A stretch of DNA of 64,000 nucleotides, from assembly GCA_945919075.1 (NCBI GenBank), contig CAMEIX010000001.1, forward strand, positions 124,001 to 188,000, read 5' to 3'. The first letter of the stretch is position 1. Each line of letters opens with the position of its first letter. Origin of the DNA: an uncultured Lachnospiraceae bacterium (GTDB lineage Bacteria > Bacillota > Clostridia > Lachnospirales > Lachnospiraceae). The notes below the pieces were generated by a model. The model made no database searches. It was not told where the DNA came from and was given only the letters and a program-made list of their open reading frames with translations. Position numbers and translations under genes: made by a program. This document shows, piece after piece, positions 44,334 through 53,645 of this stretch.

Positions 44334-44346
44334 TCCGGCGCTTTTT
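44316..44346. terminator. Bidirectional terminator between the plus-strand island and leuS
   Basis: AAAAAGCGCC and GGCGCTTTTT pair around a 10-base loop containing the stop codon of the small plus-strand gene. A-runs and T-runs on both sides allow it to act on leuS transcripts too. Confidence 0.85.
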
Positions 44347-44365
44347 CCTTATATGATTTTTTTCT

Positions 44366-46780
44366 TTACGGTTTTACTACAATATTGACAATTCGTCCGG
44401 GTACATAAATCTCTTTCACAATGGTACCGTTTAACTTATCTCCCAGGCTTTCTTTTGCAAGTGCAATGACCTTTTCCTTTTCTTCATCCTTGGCAATCAT
44501 AAGGGTCGCTTTGGTCTTACCGTTAATCTGCAGTGCAATTTCAATGGTAGACTCAATGGTCTTTTCTTCCTCATATTCCGGCCAGGTTGTCTGATAAACC
44601 CTGCCTTCATATCCTACAGACTGCCAGAGTTCTTCGGTAATATGGGGTGCTACTGGATTTAAAAGAGTAAGTAATGTCTTAAATTCTCCCTTTGTTACCG
44701 CGTTCTTCTTGTAGAAATCATTGATGAGTGCCATCATGGCAGCAATTGCGGTATTGTATTTTAAGTTTTCAAAGTCAGAACTTACTTTTTTGATGGTCTG
44801 ATGCATTTTGGTTTCCATATCCTTGGAATAGCCTTCTTCGTCAGTCAGAAGATCCGTCAGTTTCCAAACTCTTTCCAAGAATCTGCGGCAGCCCTTAACA
44901 CCGTCCTCACTCCATGCTGCACTTAAGTCAAATGCACCGATGAACATTTCATACGTACGAAGAGTATCTGCACCGTATTCTCTGACAATGTCATCCGGAT
45001 TCACCACATTTCCACGGGATTTACTCATCTTTTCCCCGTTGGAACCAAGAATCATACCATGGCTGGTTCTCTTCTTGTAAGGCTCGGGACAGGGAACCAC
45101 TTTCTCATCGTATAAGAATCTGTGCCAGAATCTGGAATACAGAAGATGAAGGGTGGTATGCTCCATACCACCGTTATACCAGTCAACAGGCATCCAGTAT
45201 TCCAACGCTTCTTTGCTGGCAAGTGCTTCTTTATTCTTCGGATCGGTATAGCGTAAGAAATACCAGGAAGAGCCTGCCCACTGGGGCATGGTATCGGTTT
45301 CACGTTCTGCGGGACCTCCACAGCAGGGACAGGTGGTCTTCACCCAGTCCGTCATATGCGCAAGAGGGGATTCCCCATTATCCGTAGGCATATAACTTTC
45401 TACTTCGGGAAGCTCCAGCGGAAGTTCGCTTTCCGGTAACGCCACATATCCGCATTTCTCACATTTTACAACCGGAATCGGTTCTCCCCAGTAACGCTGG
45501 CGTGAGAATACCCAGTCACGAAGCTTGTAATTGGTCTTTTCATGTCCGATTCCCTTTTCGGTTAAATATTCAATAATCTTTTTCTTCGCATCTGCAACAC
45601 TCAGACCGTTTAAGAAATCAGAGTTTACCAAAGTTCCGGTTGCCACATCGGTAAATACAGCCTCATTTACATCCACGGGACTGCCTGCTACTACCTCTAT
45701 AATGGGCATATTAAATTTCTTTGCAAATTCCCAGTCTCTTTCATCATGTGCGGGAACCGCCATGATGGCACCGGTACCGTAGGTCATGAGTACATAATCG
45801 GAAATCCATACCGGAATTTCTTTTCCGTTAACGGGATTGACTGCAGTCAGTCCGTCTAACATAACGCCGGTCTTATCCTTTGCAATCTCGGTACGCTCAA
45901 AATCAGACTTGCGGCTTGCCATCTCTCTGTATGCCACCACATCATCCCAGTTTTTGATATCCTCACGATATTTATCAATAAAAGGATGCTCGGGACTCAT
46001 TACCATATAGGTAACACCGAATAAGGTATCCGGTCTTGTGGTATAAATGGTAAGTTTATCTTCCTTTCCTTTCAGTGTAAAATCCACTTCTGCACCGGTG
46101 GATTTACCAATCCAGTTTTTCTGGGAAACCTTGACACGTTCAATATAATCCACGTCTTCAAGCCCTTCCAGAAGTTTATCTGCGTATTCGGTTATCTTCA
46201 ACATCCACTGGCTCTTTACTTTACGTACAACCTCGGAACCGCAGCGTTCACAGACGCCGTTTACTACTTCTTCGTTTGCCAGACCTACCTTACAGGAGGT
46301 ACACCAGTTAATCGGCATCTCTGTTTTGTATGCCAGACCTGCGTTAAATAATTTCAGGAAAATCCACTGTGTCCATTTGTAATAATCCACATCCGTGGTA
46401 TTGATTTCTCTGTCCCAGTCGAAGGAATAGCCCAGAGAATGTAACTGCTTTTTGAAACGTTCCACGTTGTTTTTGGTTACAATCTTAGGATGAATATGGT
46501 TTTTGATTGCATAGTTTTCAGTAGGGAGTCCGAAAGCATCCCAGCCCATGGGATAAAGCACATTATATCCCTGCATTCTGCGCTTTCTTGCAACAATGTC
46601 AAGTGCGGTATAGGGTCTCGGATGACCTACATGTAATCCCTGTCCCGAAGGATAAGGGAACTCAACCAGTGCGTAATACTTCGGCTTAGTATAATCTTCA
46701 CTGGTCGCAAACGCTTTTTCATCATCCCAGATTTTCTGCCATTTGTCTTCTACTTCTCTGTGGTTGTACAGTTCTGCCAT
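44366..46780 (-). CDS. leuS: Leucyl-tRNA synthetase
   Basis: This 804-residue class I synthetase has the HIGH-type motif in [20 protein letters not shown], a CP1 editing domain with [12 protein letters not shown] and [15 protein letters not shown], a zinc region with WCTSCKVG...CERCG, and KMSKS in [19 protein letters not shown]. Anticodon-binding and C-terminal domains follow. Length is that of the bacterial enzyme. GGAAG lies 6 bp before the ATG. It has its own strong promoter; an 85-base leader contains a stable hairpin but is too short for a T-box. Confidence 0.98.
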   Translation of the reverse strand: MAELYNHREVEDKWQKIWDDEKAFATSEDYTKPKYYALVEFPYPSGQGLHVGHPRPYTALDIVARKRRMQGYNVLYPMGWDAFGLPTENYAIKNHIHPKIVTKNNVERFKKQLHSLGYSFDWDREINTTDVDYYKWTQWIFLKLFNAGLAYKTEMPINWCTSCKVGLANEEVVNGVCERCGSEVVRKVKSQWMLKITEYADKLLEGLEDVDYIERVKVSQKNWIGKSTGAEVDFTLKGKEDKLTIYTTRPDTLFGVTYMVMSPEHPFIDKYREDIKNWDDVVAYREMASRKSDFERTEIAKDKTGVMLDGLTAVNPVNGKEIPVWISDYVLMTYGTGAIMAVPAHDERDWEFAKKFNMPIIEVVAGSPVDVNEAVFTDVATGTLVNSDFLNGLSVADAKKKIIEYLTEKGIGHEKTNYKLRDWVFSRQRYWGEPIPVVKCEKCGYVALPESELPLELPEVESYMPTDNGESPLAHMTDWVKTTCPCCGGPAERETDTMPQWAGSSWYFLRYTDPKNKEALASKEALEYWMPVDWYNGGMEHTTLHLLYSRFWHRFLYDEKVVPCPEPYKKRTSHGMILGSNGEKMSKSRGNVVNPDDIVREYGADTLRTYEMFIGAFDLSAAWSEDGVKGCRRFLERVWKLTDLLTDEEGYSKDMETKMHQTIKKVSSDFENLKYNTAIAAMMALINDFYKKNAVTKGEFKTLLTLLNPVAPHITEELWQSVGYEGRVYQTTWPEYEEEKTIESTIEIALQINGKTKATLMIAKDEEKEKVIALAKESLGDKLNGTIVKEIYVPGRIVNIVVKP

Positions 46781-46821
46781 TTTATTCTTCCTTTCCGAAC
46801 AAAAACCGGTTTCATATAAGA

Positions 46822-46849
46822 AGCCCTTTCACCATAAGATGAAAGGGCT
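46822..46849 (-). promoter_or_regulatory. Leader hairpin before leuS (attenuator or terminator of the EF-G-like gene)
   Basis: AGCCCTTTCA and TGAAAGGGCT form a 10-bp perfect stem with an 8-base loop, followed by TTCTTATAT on the minus strand. It lies downstream of the leuS promoter, so leuS transcripts pass through it. Confidence 0.65.
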
Positions 46850-46872
46850 AATTTACATTCTTGCCCACGTAT

Positions 46873-46901
46873 ATTTTAAGCATTCCATGGGCTATTGTCA
46901 A
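46873..46901 (-). promoter_or_regulatory. Sigma-A promoter for leuS
   Basis: TTGACA (46896-46901), 17 bp, TAAAAT (46873-46878), located between the EF-G-like stop codon and the leader hairpin. Confidence 0.75.
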
Positions 46902-46911
46902 TCATTTTCCA

Positions 46912-49002
46912 TTACAGTTCGTCATTATTCGCAACCTTATCGGCACGTTCCTTTACTTCTTTCTCCTGAACATCGGAGGGTGCCTGTTCGTAGCGGTTAA
47001 ATTCATAGGAATATTCTCCGCGGCCACCGGTCATGGATCTTAAATCGGTACAGTATCCGTACAGACTGCTCATGGGGATATCCGCTTCGATGGTCTGCTT
47101 TCCGCCTGCAACCGGATTCATTCCCAGTACGCGCCCTCTCCTCTTGTTAAGGTCACCCATAATATCACCGGTATAGGCATCCGGCACGGTTACCTTGAGG
47201 GATGCAATGGGCTCTAACAGAATGGGGGTTGCTTCCATGATACCCTTCTTAAAAGCACCGATGGTAGCCATCTTAAAGGCCATTTCGGAAGAATCCACGG
47301 GATGTTCGGAACCATCATATAAGACAGCCTTAATTCCCACAACCGGATATGCCGCCAAAGGTCCCTTCACCACGGAATCCTGAAGTCCCTTTTCCACTGC
47401 CGGGAAATAATTCTTGGAAACCGCACCGCCGACAACCTCCTGCTCGAATATGTAAGGTTTCTCCAGGTCTCCGGAAGGAGAAAACCGCATCTTAACATGG
47501 CCGTATTGTCCGTGACCGCCCGACTGTTTCTTGTACTTGTATTCTACATCAGAGGTTTTCCGGATGGTTTCTTTATAGGCAATTTTGGGTTTGGTCAGTT
47601 CAATCTCGACCTTGTACTCATTTAAGAGTCTGCTGGTAATGATATCCAGATGCTGATCTCCCATACCATACAGAAGGGTCTGCCGGTTTTCGGAATCGTT
47701 AACTACCCTTAAGGTCTGATCCTCATGCGTCAGTTTCTGAAGTGCCTGGGAAATCTTATCAATATCCGCTTTATCCTTGGGTTTGTAACGCTTATAGGTA
47801 TAAGGTGTGGAAATCTCCCACTTACCGTATTTGATGGTAGTCGCTTTTGTGGAAAGACTCTGTCCGGTTCTTGCTGCGGTAACCTTTGCAAGGGCTCCGA
47901 TATCGCCGGCATGAAGTTCCGGTACTTCTATGGGTTTATTTCCCTGAAGTACATATAACTTGCCGATTTTCTCTTCAATGTCACGATCCACATTGTAAAG
48001 CATGTCATCCTGCTTTAATACGCCGGAGTTCACTTTAATCAACGAATACTTTCCAATAAAAGGATCCACGATGGTCTTCCATATGTATGCGGATTTTGCC
48101 TTTGAGAAATCATAGTCAGCATGATAGATTTCACCCGTCTTCATGTTAATACCGGCTACTTCCCTGTTCTCCGGGCTCGGGAAATACTTGATAATATCAT
48201 CAATCAGAGTATAAATACCCTGGCATAAGGTATTACTTCCCATGGTCATGGGGAAAAGTCCGCAGTCGCAGACATTGGTACGGAGTGCTGCACGAATCTC
48301 CGCCTCAGAGAAGGTCTCTCCCCCGAAATACCTTTCCATCATCTCTTCACTGGTTTCCGCAACCGCCTCCATCAGGGTATCCCTGCAAATCTGCAGATTG
48401 GGTTTATTGTATTCCGGAATGTCACAGGCAACCACATCCTTGCCCTGCCAACGGTTACCGGTTTCCGAGATTACATTTACGTAACCGACAAATTTCTCAT
48501 TTTCACGGATGGGCAAATGGAAGGGAGCCATTTTTTTACCGTATTTTGCGGTCATGTCTTCCACTACCTGCCGGAAGGAAGCATTGTCCACGTCCATATT
48601 GGTCACATAAACGATTCGGGGCAGTTTATATTTTTCGCAAAGTTCCCATGCTTTTTCGGTACCCACTTCCACTCCGGCTTTTCCGTTAACCACAATGATT
48701 GCTGCACCGGCTGCACTGATTGCCTCTTCCACTTCACCCACAAAGTCAAAGTAACCGGGAGTATCAATCAGATTAATCTTATAGCCTTCCCATTCGATTG
48801 GAATCACGGAAGTAGAAATGGAAAACTGGCGTTTCTGCTCTTCTTTTGTGTAATCACTAAGTGTATTTTTATCCTCTACTCTTCCCATGCGGGAGGTAAT
48901 GCCGGACAAATACCCCATTGCTTCGGCAAGGCTGGTCTTTCCGGAACCGCCATGGCCAAGAAGTACTACATTTCGAATCTTATCAGTGGTGTAAACTTTC
49001 AT
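46912..49002 (-). CDS. Elongation factor G-like GTPase (EF-G paralogue)
   Basis: The 696-residue protein has the EF-G domain order. G1 is GHGGSGKTSLAEA, G3 is DTPGYFDFVGEVEEA, and domain II, III, IV and V blocks follow, including KQSGGHGQYGHVKMRF and GDIMGDLNKRRGRVLGM. The G4 motif reads VTNMDVD where canonical EF-G has VNKMD, so the N and K are replaced. This is a feature of the second EF-G group found beside true FusA in many Clostridia, with uncertain roles in translocation or recycling. It is not in the str operon (no rpsL, rpsG or tuf here), which also marks it as a paralogue. AAAGGG precedes the ATG by about 9 bp. Confidence 0.92.
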   Translation of the reverse strand: MKVYTTDKIRNVVLLGHGGSGKTSLAEAMGYLSGITSRMGRVEDKNTLSDYTKEEQKRQFSISTSVIPIEWEGYKINLIDTPGYFDFVGEVEEAISAAGAAIIVVNGKAGVEVGTEKAWELCEKYKLPRIVYVTNMDVDNASFRQVVEDMTAKYGKKMAPFHLPIRENEKFVGYVNVISETGNRWQGKDVVACDIPEYNKPNLQICRDTLMEAVAETSEEMMERYFGGETFSEAEIRAALRTNVCDCGLFPMTMGSNTLCQGIYTLIDDIIKYFPSPENREVAGINMKTGEIYHADYDFSKAKSAYIWKTIVDPFIGKYSLIKVNSGVLKQDDMLYNVDRDIEEKIGKLYVLQGNKPIEVPELHAGDIGALAKVTAARTGQSLSTKATTIKYGKWEISTPYTYKRYKPKDKADIDKISQALQKLTHEDQTLRVVNDSENRQTLLYGMGDQHLDIITSRLLNEYKVEIELTKPKIAYKETIRKTSDVEYKYKKQSGGHGQYGHVKMRFSPSGDLEKPYIFEQEVVGGAVSKNYFPAVEKGLQDSVVKGPLAAYPVVGIKAVLYDGSEHPVDSSEMAFKMATIGAFKKGIMEATPILLEPIASLKVTVPDAYTGDIMGDLNKRRGRVLGMNPVAGGKQTIEADIPMSSLYGYCTDLRSMTGGRGEYSYEFNRYEQAPSDVQEKEVKERADKVANNDEL

Positions 49003-49055
49003 AATTTTCTGCCCTTTCTTCGTAGTTTTTTGTTTATTATGTCTTAGATTCGCAA

Positions 49056-49106
49056 ATCCCTAAAACACTATAGGGATATTTTACTAATTTTTCTTTACAA
49101 TTTCAA
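49056..49106 (-). promoter_or_regulatory. Promoter of the EF-G-like gene with a dyad at the transcription start
   Basis: TTGAAA (49101-49106), 17 bp, TAAAAT (49078-49083). Directly downstream, ATCCCTA and TAGGGAT form a 7-bp inverted repeat with an 8-base spacer (49056-49077), spanning about +1 to +16. It could be an operator or a 5' stability hairpin. Confidence 0.6.
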
Positions 49107-49140
49107 TATTTATTATGAAATTTTCACATATTTTATTTTC

Positions 49141-49169
49141 TTGCCATCCAAAAACATACGTGATAAACT
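49141..49169 (+). promoter_or_regulatory. Sigma-A promoter for tyrA
   Basis: TTGCCA (49141-49146), 17 bp, TAAACT (49164-49169), with the gene start 35 bp downstream. Confidence 0.5.
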
Positions 49170-49203
49170 TATTTCAAATTGCAATTACTATGTGAGGTTA
49201 ATT

Positions 49204-50286
49204 ATGATTTGTGGATTTATCGGACTCGGACTGATAGGCGGTTCCATTGCAAAAGCAATCAAAAACTATGACAGTACCATTTTGGTTACCGCTTATGATC
49301 CCAATACCGAAATGCTTCAACTTGCCCATAAAGAAGGCATTGTAAATAAAACTGCTTCCGGAATCAATGAAGATTTTTCGGATTGTGATATTCTATTCTT
49401 ATGCGCTCCTGTCTCTTCCAATGATTCCAACCTGCGGGGATTAAAAGATATTTTAAAACCGGATTGTATTCTGACCGATGTAGGCAGTGTTAAAGGTACC
49501 ATTCATTCCGCAATTAAAGAGCTGGGCTTAAATGAATATTTCATCGGTGGACATCCCATGGCAGGCAGTGAGCGTGTCGGATACGCTAATTCAAACCCTT
49601 TAATTCTCCAGAATGCTTATTACATCCTGACCCCTACCAATGAGGTTGCAGAAGAGAAAATCACCTTCTTTTCCGGTCTGATTTCCGGAATCGGAGCCAT
49701 ACCACTGATTATGCCCTATGAAAAACACGATTACATAACCGCCGGCATCAGCCACCTTCCTCATGTAATTGCTTCTGCTTTGGTGAATTTAGTGAGAAAA
49801 AAAGACAGTGATGACCAGAGCATGAAAAGAATTGCTGCCGGTGGATTTAAAGATATTACCAGAATTGCTTCTTCCTCCCCGGTTATGTGGGAACATATCT
49901 GTATGACCAATACCGATAATATTTTAGGTTTTCTGGATGATTTTATGGAAGTGTTAAAAGAAATCAGAACGGATATTTCGGACAAAAAAAGAGAGGAAAT
50001 TCATGAGTTCTTCCAGCAGGCCAGAACCTACCGTGACAGTTTTATCAATGCGGACAGCGGTCCTATCAAGCGTGTTTTTGATTTTACGGTGGACATCGAG
50101 GACAAATCCGGTGCCTTGGCTTCTCTGGTCACCCTGCTTGCCGCTCATGAAATCAGTATTAAAAATATCGCTATCATGCACAATCGTGAGCTCAGGGAAG
50201 GCAGCGTCCGGCTGGAATTTCCGGATGAATCTTCTCTCACAAATGCGAAAGAAATTCTTTTGCGGAACGGCTATATTACGCACTAA
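49204..50286 (+). CDS. tyrA: Prephenate dehydrogenase with ACT domain
   Basis: This 360-residue enzyme oxidises prephenate to 4-hydroxyphenylpyruvate in tyrosine synthesis. The NAD-binding motif FIGLGLIGGSIAKAI is at the N-terminus, with FLCAPV, DVGSVKGTI and the catalytic-region HPMAGSERVGY following. The C-terminal 75 residues are an ACT domain (DIEDKSGALASLVTLLAAHEI, in part), probably for feedback by tyrosine. The ATG at 49204 has GAGG 6 bp upstream; a TTG 21 codons earlier is rejected because it lies in the -35 box. It stands alone on the plus strand and its stop overlaps the converging vanZ gene by 4 bp. Confidence 0.95.
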   Translation: MICGFIGLGLIGGSIAKAIKNYDSTILVTAYDPNTEMLQLAHKEGIVNKTASGINEDFSDCDILFLCAPVSSNDSNLRGLKDILKPDCILTDVGSVKGTIHSAIKELGLNEYFIGGHPMAGSERVGYANSNPLILQNAYYILTPTNEVAEEKITFFSGLISGIGAIPLIMPYEKHDYITAGISHLPHVIASALVNLVRKKDSDDQSMKRIAAGGFKDITRIASSSPVMWEHICMTNTDNILGFLDDFMEVLKEIRTDISDKKREEIHEFFQQARTYRDSFINADSGPIKRVFDFTVDIEDKSGALASLVTLLAAHEISIKNIAIMHNRELREGSVRLEFPDESSLTNAKEILLRNGYITH

Positions 50287-50762
50287 TTCTTAAGCTTACC
50301 AATCCCAAAGCAAATAAGACAGCCCGTAATTCCTCCTGCAAAATCAAGCAGTACATCCCTCGGACTGCCACAGCGCCCGGGTACAAATGTCTGGTGAAAT
50401 TCATCCGCCGAGGCCGAAAGAAGAATGACCGCAACGAGAACCGGCCACATCACTTTATTTCTTCCCGGTTTTAACAGCATAAACAAGAGTACTCCCAAAA
50501 TGAAATACTCTGTAAAATGAGCGGTTTTTCGGATTCCCCACTGCATGGCTTCCACCGTTTCATTCAGTTGTTCCGTACTTCTTACCGTTCCGGTCAGGTG
50601 GTCAAAACCTCTCACCAGCATATACGACACATCCCTGCTGAGAGACCCGGATTCTTCCCCGTCCTGTGCCGAAAAAGAAAAGACTGTGCCATACCAAATG
50701 AAAAGCATAATAAGAAGGACTCCCGTTCTAAGGAGCCCTTTTTTCGTAGTTCTATCTTTCAT
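50283..50762 (-). CDS. VanZ-family membrane protein
   Basis: This 159-residue protein has four membrane helices and the VanZ core: FIWYGTVFSFSAQ near the start, RKTAHFTEYFILG and SADEFHQTFVPGRCGSPRDVLLDFAGG. VanZ-like proteins are loosely tied to low-level teicoplanin resistance and membrane functions; the core residues are typical. The ATG lies inside the end of the PilZ gene (11-bp overlap), so the two are coupled. No vanA-type resistance genes are present, so a resistance role should not be assumed. Confidence 0.87.
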   Translation of the reverse strand: MKDRTTKKGLLRTGVLLIMLFIWYGTVFSFSAQDGEESGSLSRDVSYMLVRGFDHLTGTVRSTEQLNETVEAMQWGIRKTAHFTEYFILGVLLFMLLKPGRNKVMWPVLVAVILLSASADEFHQTFVPGRCGSPRDVLLDFAGGITGCLICFGIGKLKN

Positions 50763-51084
50763 TTTCAAAGGCCTGATATGCTTCAATTCTGAAAGAATCC
50801 ATAGCCGGCATACCTACAAAGGTAGCACCGTAGGAATACATATCACCCTTCTTTTCGATACGAACGATTTCCAAAATGGCATGTAATATCTCCTGTGTCC
50901 AGATTCGCAAATCAGATTCATACATAGCTCCGATTATCAGCGGTTCCTTGCAGTTAAATCCCACACCCGATTTAGAAACATCTACAATATCAATTTCAAT
51001 ATATTCGGTCGTATCTTGATCCAGTCTCTTGATTGTAATCGTGGATTTTAATTCACTTCTTTTGCTTTTTCTTCTTTCCTCCAT
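50752..51084 (-). CDS. PilZ-domain protein, cyclic-di-GMP receptor
   Basis: The 110-residue protein has the two PilZ binding motifs, ERRKSKR (RxxxR) near the start and DVSKSGVGF ((D/N)xSxxG) at about residue 35-43, so it should bind cyclic-di-GMP. No other domain is attached. ATG 51084 is preferred, with GGGAG 6 bp upstream. Coupled with the VanZ gene downstream. Its likely signal sources in this window are the REC-GGDEF and GGDEF-EAL proteins. Confidence 0.88.
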   Translation of the reverse strand: MEERRKSKRSELKSTITIKRLDQDTTEYIEIDIVDVSKSGVGFNCKEPLIIGAMYESDLRIWTQEILHAILEIVRIEKKGDMYSYGATFVGMPAMDSFRIEAYQAFENER

Positions 51085-51121
51085 AAGTGTCTCCCTTCCC
51101 AATGTCCAATACACTATGTAT

Positions 51122-51150
51122 ATTCTACCACACTGGAAAAATTATCACAA
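51122..51150 (-). promoter_or_regulatory. Sigma-A promoter for pilZ-vanZ
   Basis: TTGTGA (51145-51150), 17 bp, TAGAAT (51122-51127). The -35 box contains the queA stop codon. Confidence 0.5.
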
Positions 51151-52176
51151 GACAAACATTGCATCTCCGAAGGAGAAGAACCGATAACGGTTTTCCACCG
51201 CTTCCTTATAGGCTGCCAGTACATTTTCTCTTCCCGCAAGTGCGGAAACCAGCATGATTAATGTAGATTCCGGCAGATGGAAATTGGTAACAAGACAATC
51301 CAGCACTTTAAACCGGTATCCGGGATAAATAAATATATCGGTATTGTCGCATTTTGCCTGTACCAGACCATTCTCATCGGCAGCACTTTCCACAGTTCGG
51401 CAGCTTGTAGTACCGACGCAGATGACTCTGTGACCGTTTCTTTTCGTCTCATTAATCGTATCTGCGGCTTCCTTTGTCACTTCATAATACTCTGAATGCA
51501 TATGATGTTCCAGAATATTGTCCGCCTTTACCGGACGGAAGGTGCCCAGACCTACATGCAGGGTCACATAAGCAATCCGGATTCCTTTTTCCTCAATCTC
51601 TGCCAACAGCTCTTTTGTAAAATGAAGCCCTGCAGTAGGTGCCGCAGCACTTCCCTCATATCTGGCATAAACCGTCTGGTAACGGTTCTTGTCCTCTAAC
51701 TTATGGGTAATATACGGAGGCAGGGGCATTTCGCCGAGTTTGTCCAGAATTTCCTCAAAAATCCCCTCATACTGAAACTGAATCAGCCGGTTTCCTTCTT
51801 CCACGGTCTCTAAAACTTTCGCTTTCAGGATACCATCCCCGAAAGAAAGAATGGTGCCCGGTTTACATTTCTTACCGGGCTTTACCAGGCATTCCCAGAT
51901 ATCGTTTTCTTTTCTTTTCAAAAGAAGTACTTCCACCGCCGCACCGGTCTCTTCTTTGCACCCCAGAAGTCTGGCCGGAATTACCTTGGTGTTGTTAAGC
52001 ACCAGACAGTCCCCGGGATTCAGATAAGTGATGATATCCCGAAATATCTTATGAGTGGTTTTGCCGGTCTTTTTATCCAGGACCAAGAGTTTAGAGGAAG
52101 AACGGTCCGCAATCGGGTCCTGTGCAATCAGTTCCTCCGGAAGGTCAAAATAAAAATCCGATTTTTTCAGTTCCAT
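51145..52176 (-). CDS. queA: S-adenosylmethionine:tRNA ribosyltransferase-isomerase
   Basis: This 343-residue enzyme builds epoxyqueuosine at tRNA position 34 from preQ1-modified tRNA and SAM. Seen are the start [17 protein letters not shown], the [15 protein letters not shown] strand, [12 protein letters not shown], and the C-terminal [18 protein letters not shown] and [11 protein letters not shown]. Full length. Its ATG overlaps the aminopeptidase stop as TAATG, with AAGGAG about 10 bp upstream. No tgt gene follows in the window. Confidence 0.97.
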   Translation of the reverse strand: MELKKSDFYFDLPEELIAQDPIADRSSSKLLVLDKKTGKTTHKIFRDIITYLNPGDCLVLNNTKVIPARLLGCKEETGAAVEVLLLKRKENDIWECLVKPGKKCKPGTILSFGDGILKAKVLETVEEGNRLIQFQYEGIFEEILDKLGEMPLPPYITHKLEDKNRYQTVYARYEGSAAAPTAGLHFTKELLAEIEEKGIRIAYVTLHVGLGTFRPVKADNILEHHMHSEYYEVTKEAADTINETKRNGHRVICVGTTSCRTVESAADENGLVQAKCDNTDIFIYPGYRFKVLDCLVTNFHLPESTLIMLVSALAGRENVLAAYKEAVENRYRFFSFGDAMFVL

Positions 52177-53591
52177 TATAAATCTGCTCCTTCTAAGAAT
52201 GCCTTATAGCCCCGGTAAGCTTCGTAGACATCGGCTTTGCTGGTTGCTTCATAGGGTGCATGCATATTAAGGACCGCTACCCCGCTGTCAATCACATTCA
52301 TCCCATAAAGTGCCAGAATATAGGCAATGGTTCCGCCGCCTCCAAAATCTACTTTACCAAGCTCTGCTGTCTGGTAAAGAACCTTCTTCTCATCCAGAAT
52401 ATTGCGTAAATGTGCAATATACTCTGCATTGGCATCATTGGAACCGGATTTTCCTCTGGCTCCCGTAAACTTATTAAAGACCATACCCGAACCCAGGAAT
52501 GCAGCATTCTTCTTCTCAAATGCAGCCGCAAAGGACGGGTCAAAGCCGGCACTCACGTCAGAGGAAAGCATGCAGGAATTTGCCAAGCATCTGCGCAGGG
52601 CAAGCTCACTGTATTCTCCGCTAAGATTCATCAACTCTGCCACAGAATTCTCAAAGAATCTGGATTGCATACCGGTTGCACCTACCGAACCGATTTCTTC
52701 TTTGTCCACCAGAATCAGGCAGGCGGTTCTGTCCGTCTGTTCCGTATCCATCATGGCTTTTAAGGAGGTATAGGCACAAACCCTGTCATCCTGGCCGTAA
52801 GCGAGAATCATACTTTTATCAAGACCCGCCTCTCTTGCTTTACCGGCAGGAACCACTTCCAGTTCGGCGGAAATGAAATCCTCTTCTTCTACATCATAGG
52901 TTTGTTTCAGAATATCCAGAATCCCTGCTTTTACTGCCTCTTTGGCTTTTGTTTCCTTCTTGTCCTTTTCCTCTTTTTTGATAATAAGAGGTTTGTTTCC
53001 TACAATCAGGTCCAAAGCCTCGCCCTCAATCACTTTTGCTGCTTTCTTTTCTAACTGTTCTGCTGACAAATGGACCAAAAGATCGGATATGAAAAATACC
53101 GGATCGTCCTCTTCTTCCCCGATGCAGATTTCTACCGTGGTACCATCCTTTTTCACAATGACACCATGGAGTGCCAAAGGAATGGTAACCCATTGGTATT
53201 TCTTGATACCCCCATAATAATGAGTATCCAAATACGCAAAACCGCCATCTTCATATAAGGGATTCTGTTTTATGTCAATTCGCGGGGAATCGATGTGCGC
53301 CCCTAAAATATTCATTCCCTCACTGAGGGGACGGTTACCGATTCGGTATGCCACAATGGACTTATTCATCCAGACACGGTAAACCTGATCTCCGGGTTTT
53401 AACTGTTTTCCTTTTTTTATCATCTTATCCAGTTCTGTAAACCCGGCCTCTTCCAACTGATTTACGATGGTATCAATGCATTCCCGCTCCGTCTTTCCCT
53501 GATCCAGAAAAGACCGGTAAGAAGCATTCAGGTTCTCCAATTCCTTTAACTGACGGTTATTATAGGTTTCCCAGACATTTTTATTTTCCAT
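52176..53591 (-). CDS. apeB: M18-family aspartyl aminopeptidase
   Basis: This 471-residue cytosolic dizinc peptidase removes N-terminal residues, often acidic. The metal-binding motifs are [12 protein letters not shown] (His), [13 protein letters not shown] (catalytic Glu and metal Glu), [13 protein letters not shown] (Asp) and [19 protein letters not shown] (final His, in part). ATG 53591 is used, with AAGGA 7 bp upstream. It lies between pheT and queA and overlaps queA by one base. The function is inferred from family; the exact peptide substrate is unknown. Confidence 0.94.
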   Translation of the reverse strand: MENKNVWETYNNRQLKELENLNASYRSFLDQGKTERECIDTIVNQLEEAGFTELDKMIKKGKQLKPGDQVYRVWMNKSIVAYRIGNRPLSEGMNILGAHIDSPRIDIKQNPLYEDGGFAYLDTHYYGGIKKYQWVTIPLALHGVIVKKDGTTVEICIGEEEDDPVFFISDLLVHLSAEQLEKKAAKVIEGEALDLIVGNKPLIIKKEEKDKKETKAKEAVKAGILDILKQTYDVEEEDFISAELEVVPAGKAREAGLDKSMILAYGQDDRVCAYTSLKAMMDTEQTDRTACLILVDKEEIGSVGATGMQSRFFENSVAELMNLSGEYSELALRRCLANSCMLSSDVSAGFDPSFAAAFEKKNAAFLGSGMVFNKFTGARGKSGSNDANAEYIAHLRNILDEKKVLYQTAELGKVDFGGGGTIAYILALYGMNVIDSGVAVLNMHAPYEATSKADVYEAYRGYKAFLEGADL

Positions 53592-53645
53592 ATTGCATTC
53601 CTTTCCCAACCAAAACACAAATTTTCAGTTTTACGGTACTATACC

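Noticed and set aside
46781..46911. T-box in front of leuS
   Set aside because: No GGTGG-type T-box sequence and only about 85 transcribed bases.
50283..50762. Glycopeptide resistance gene cluster
   Set aside because: A lone VanZ-family protein next to a PilZ gene, with no ligase or dehydrogenase genes, does not indicate resistance.
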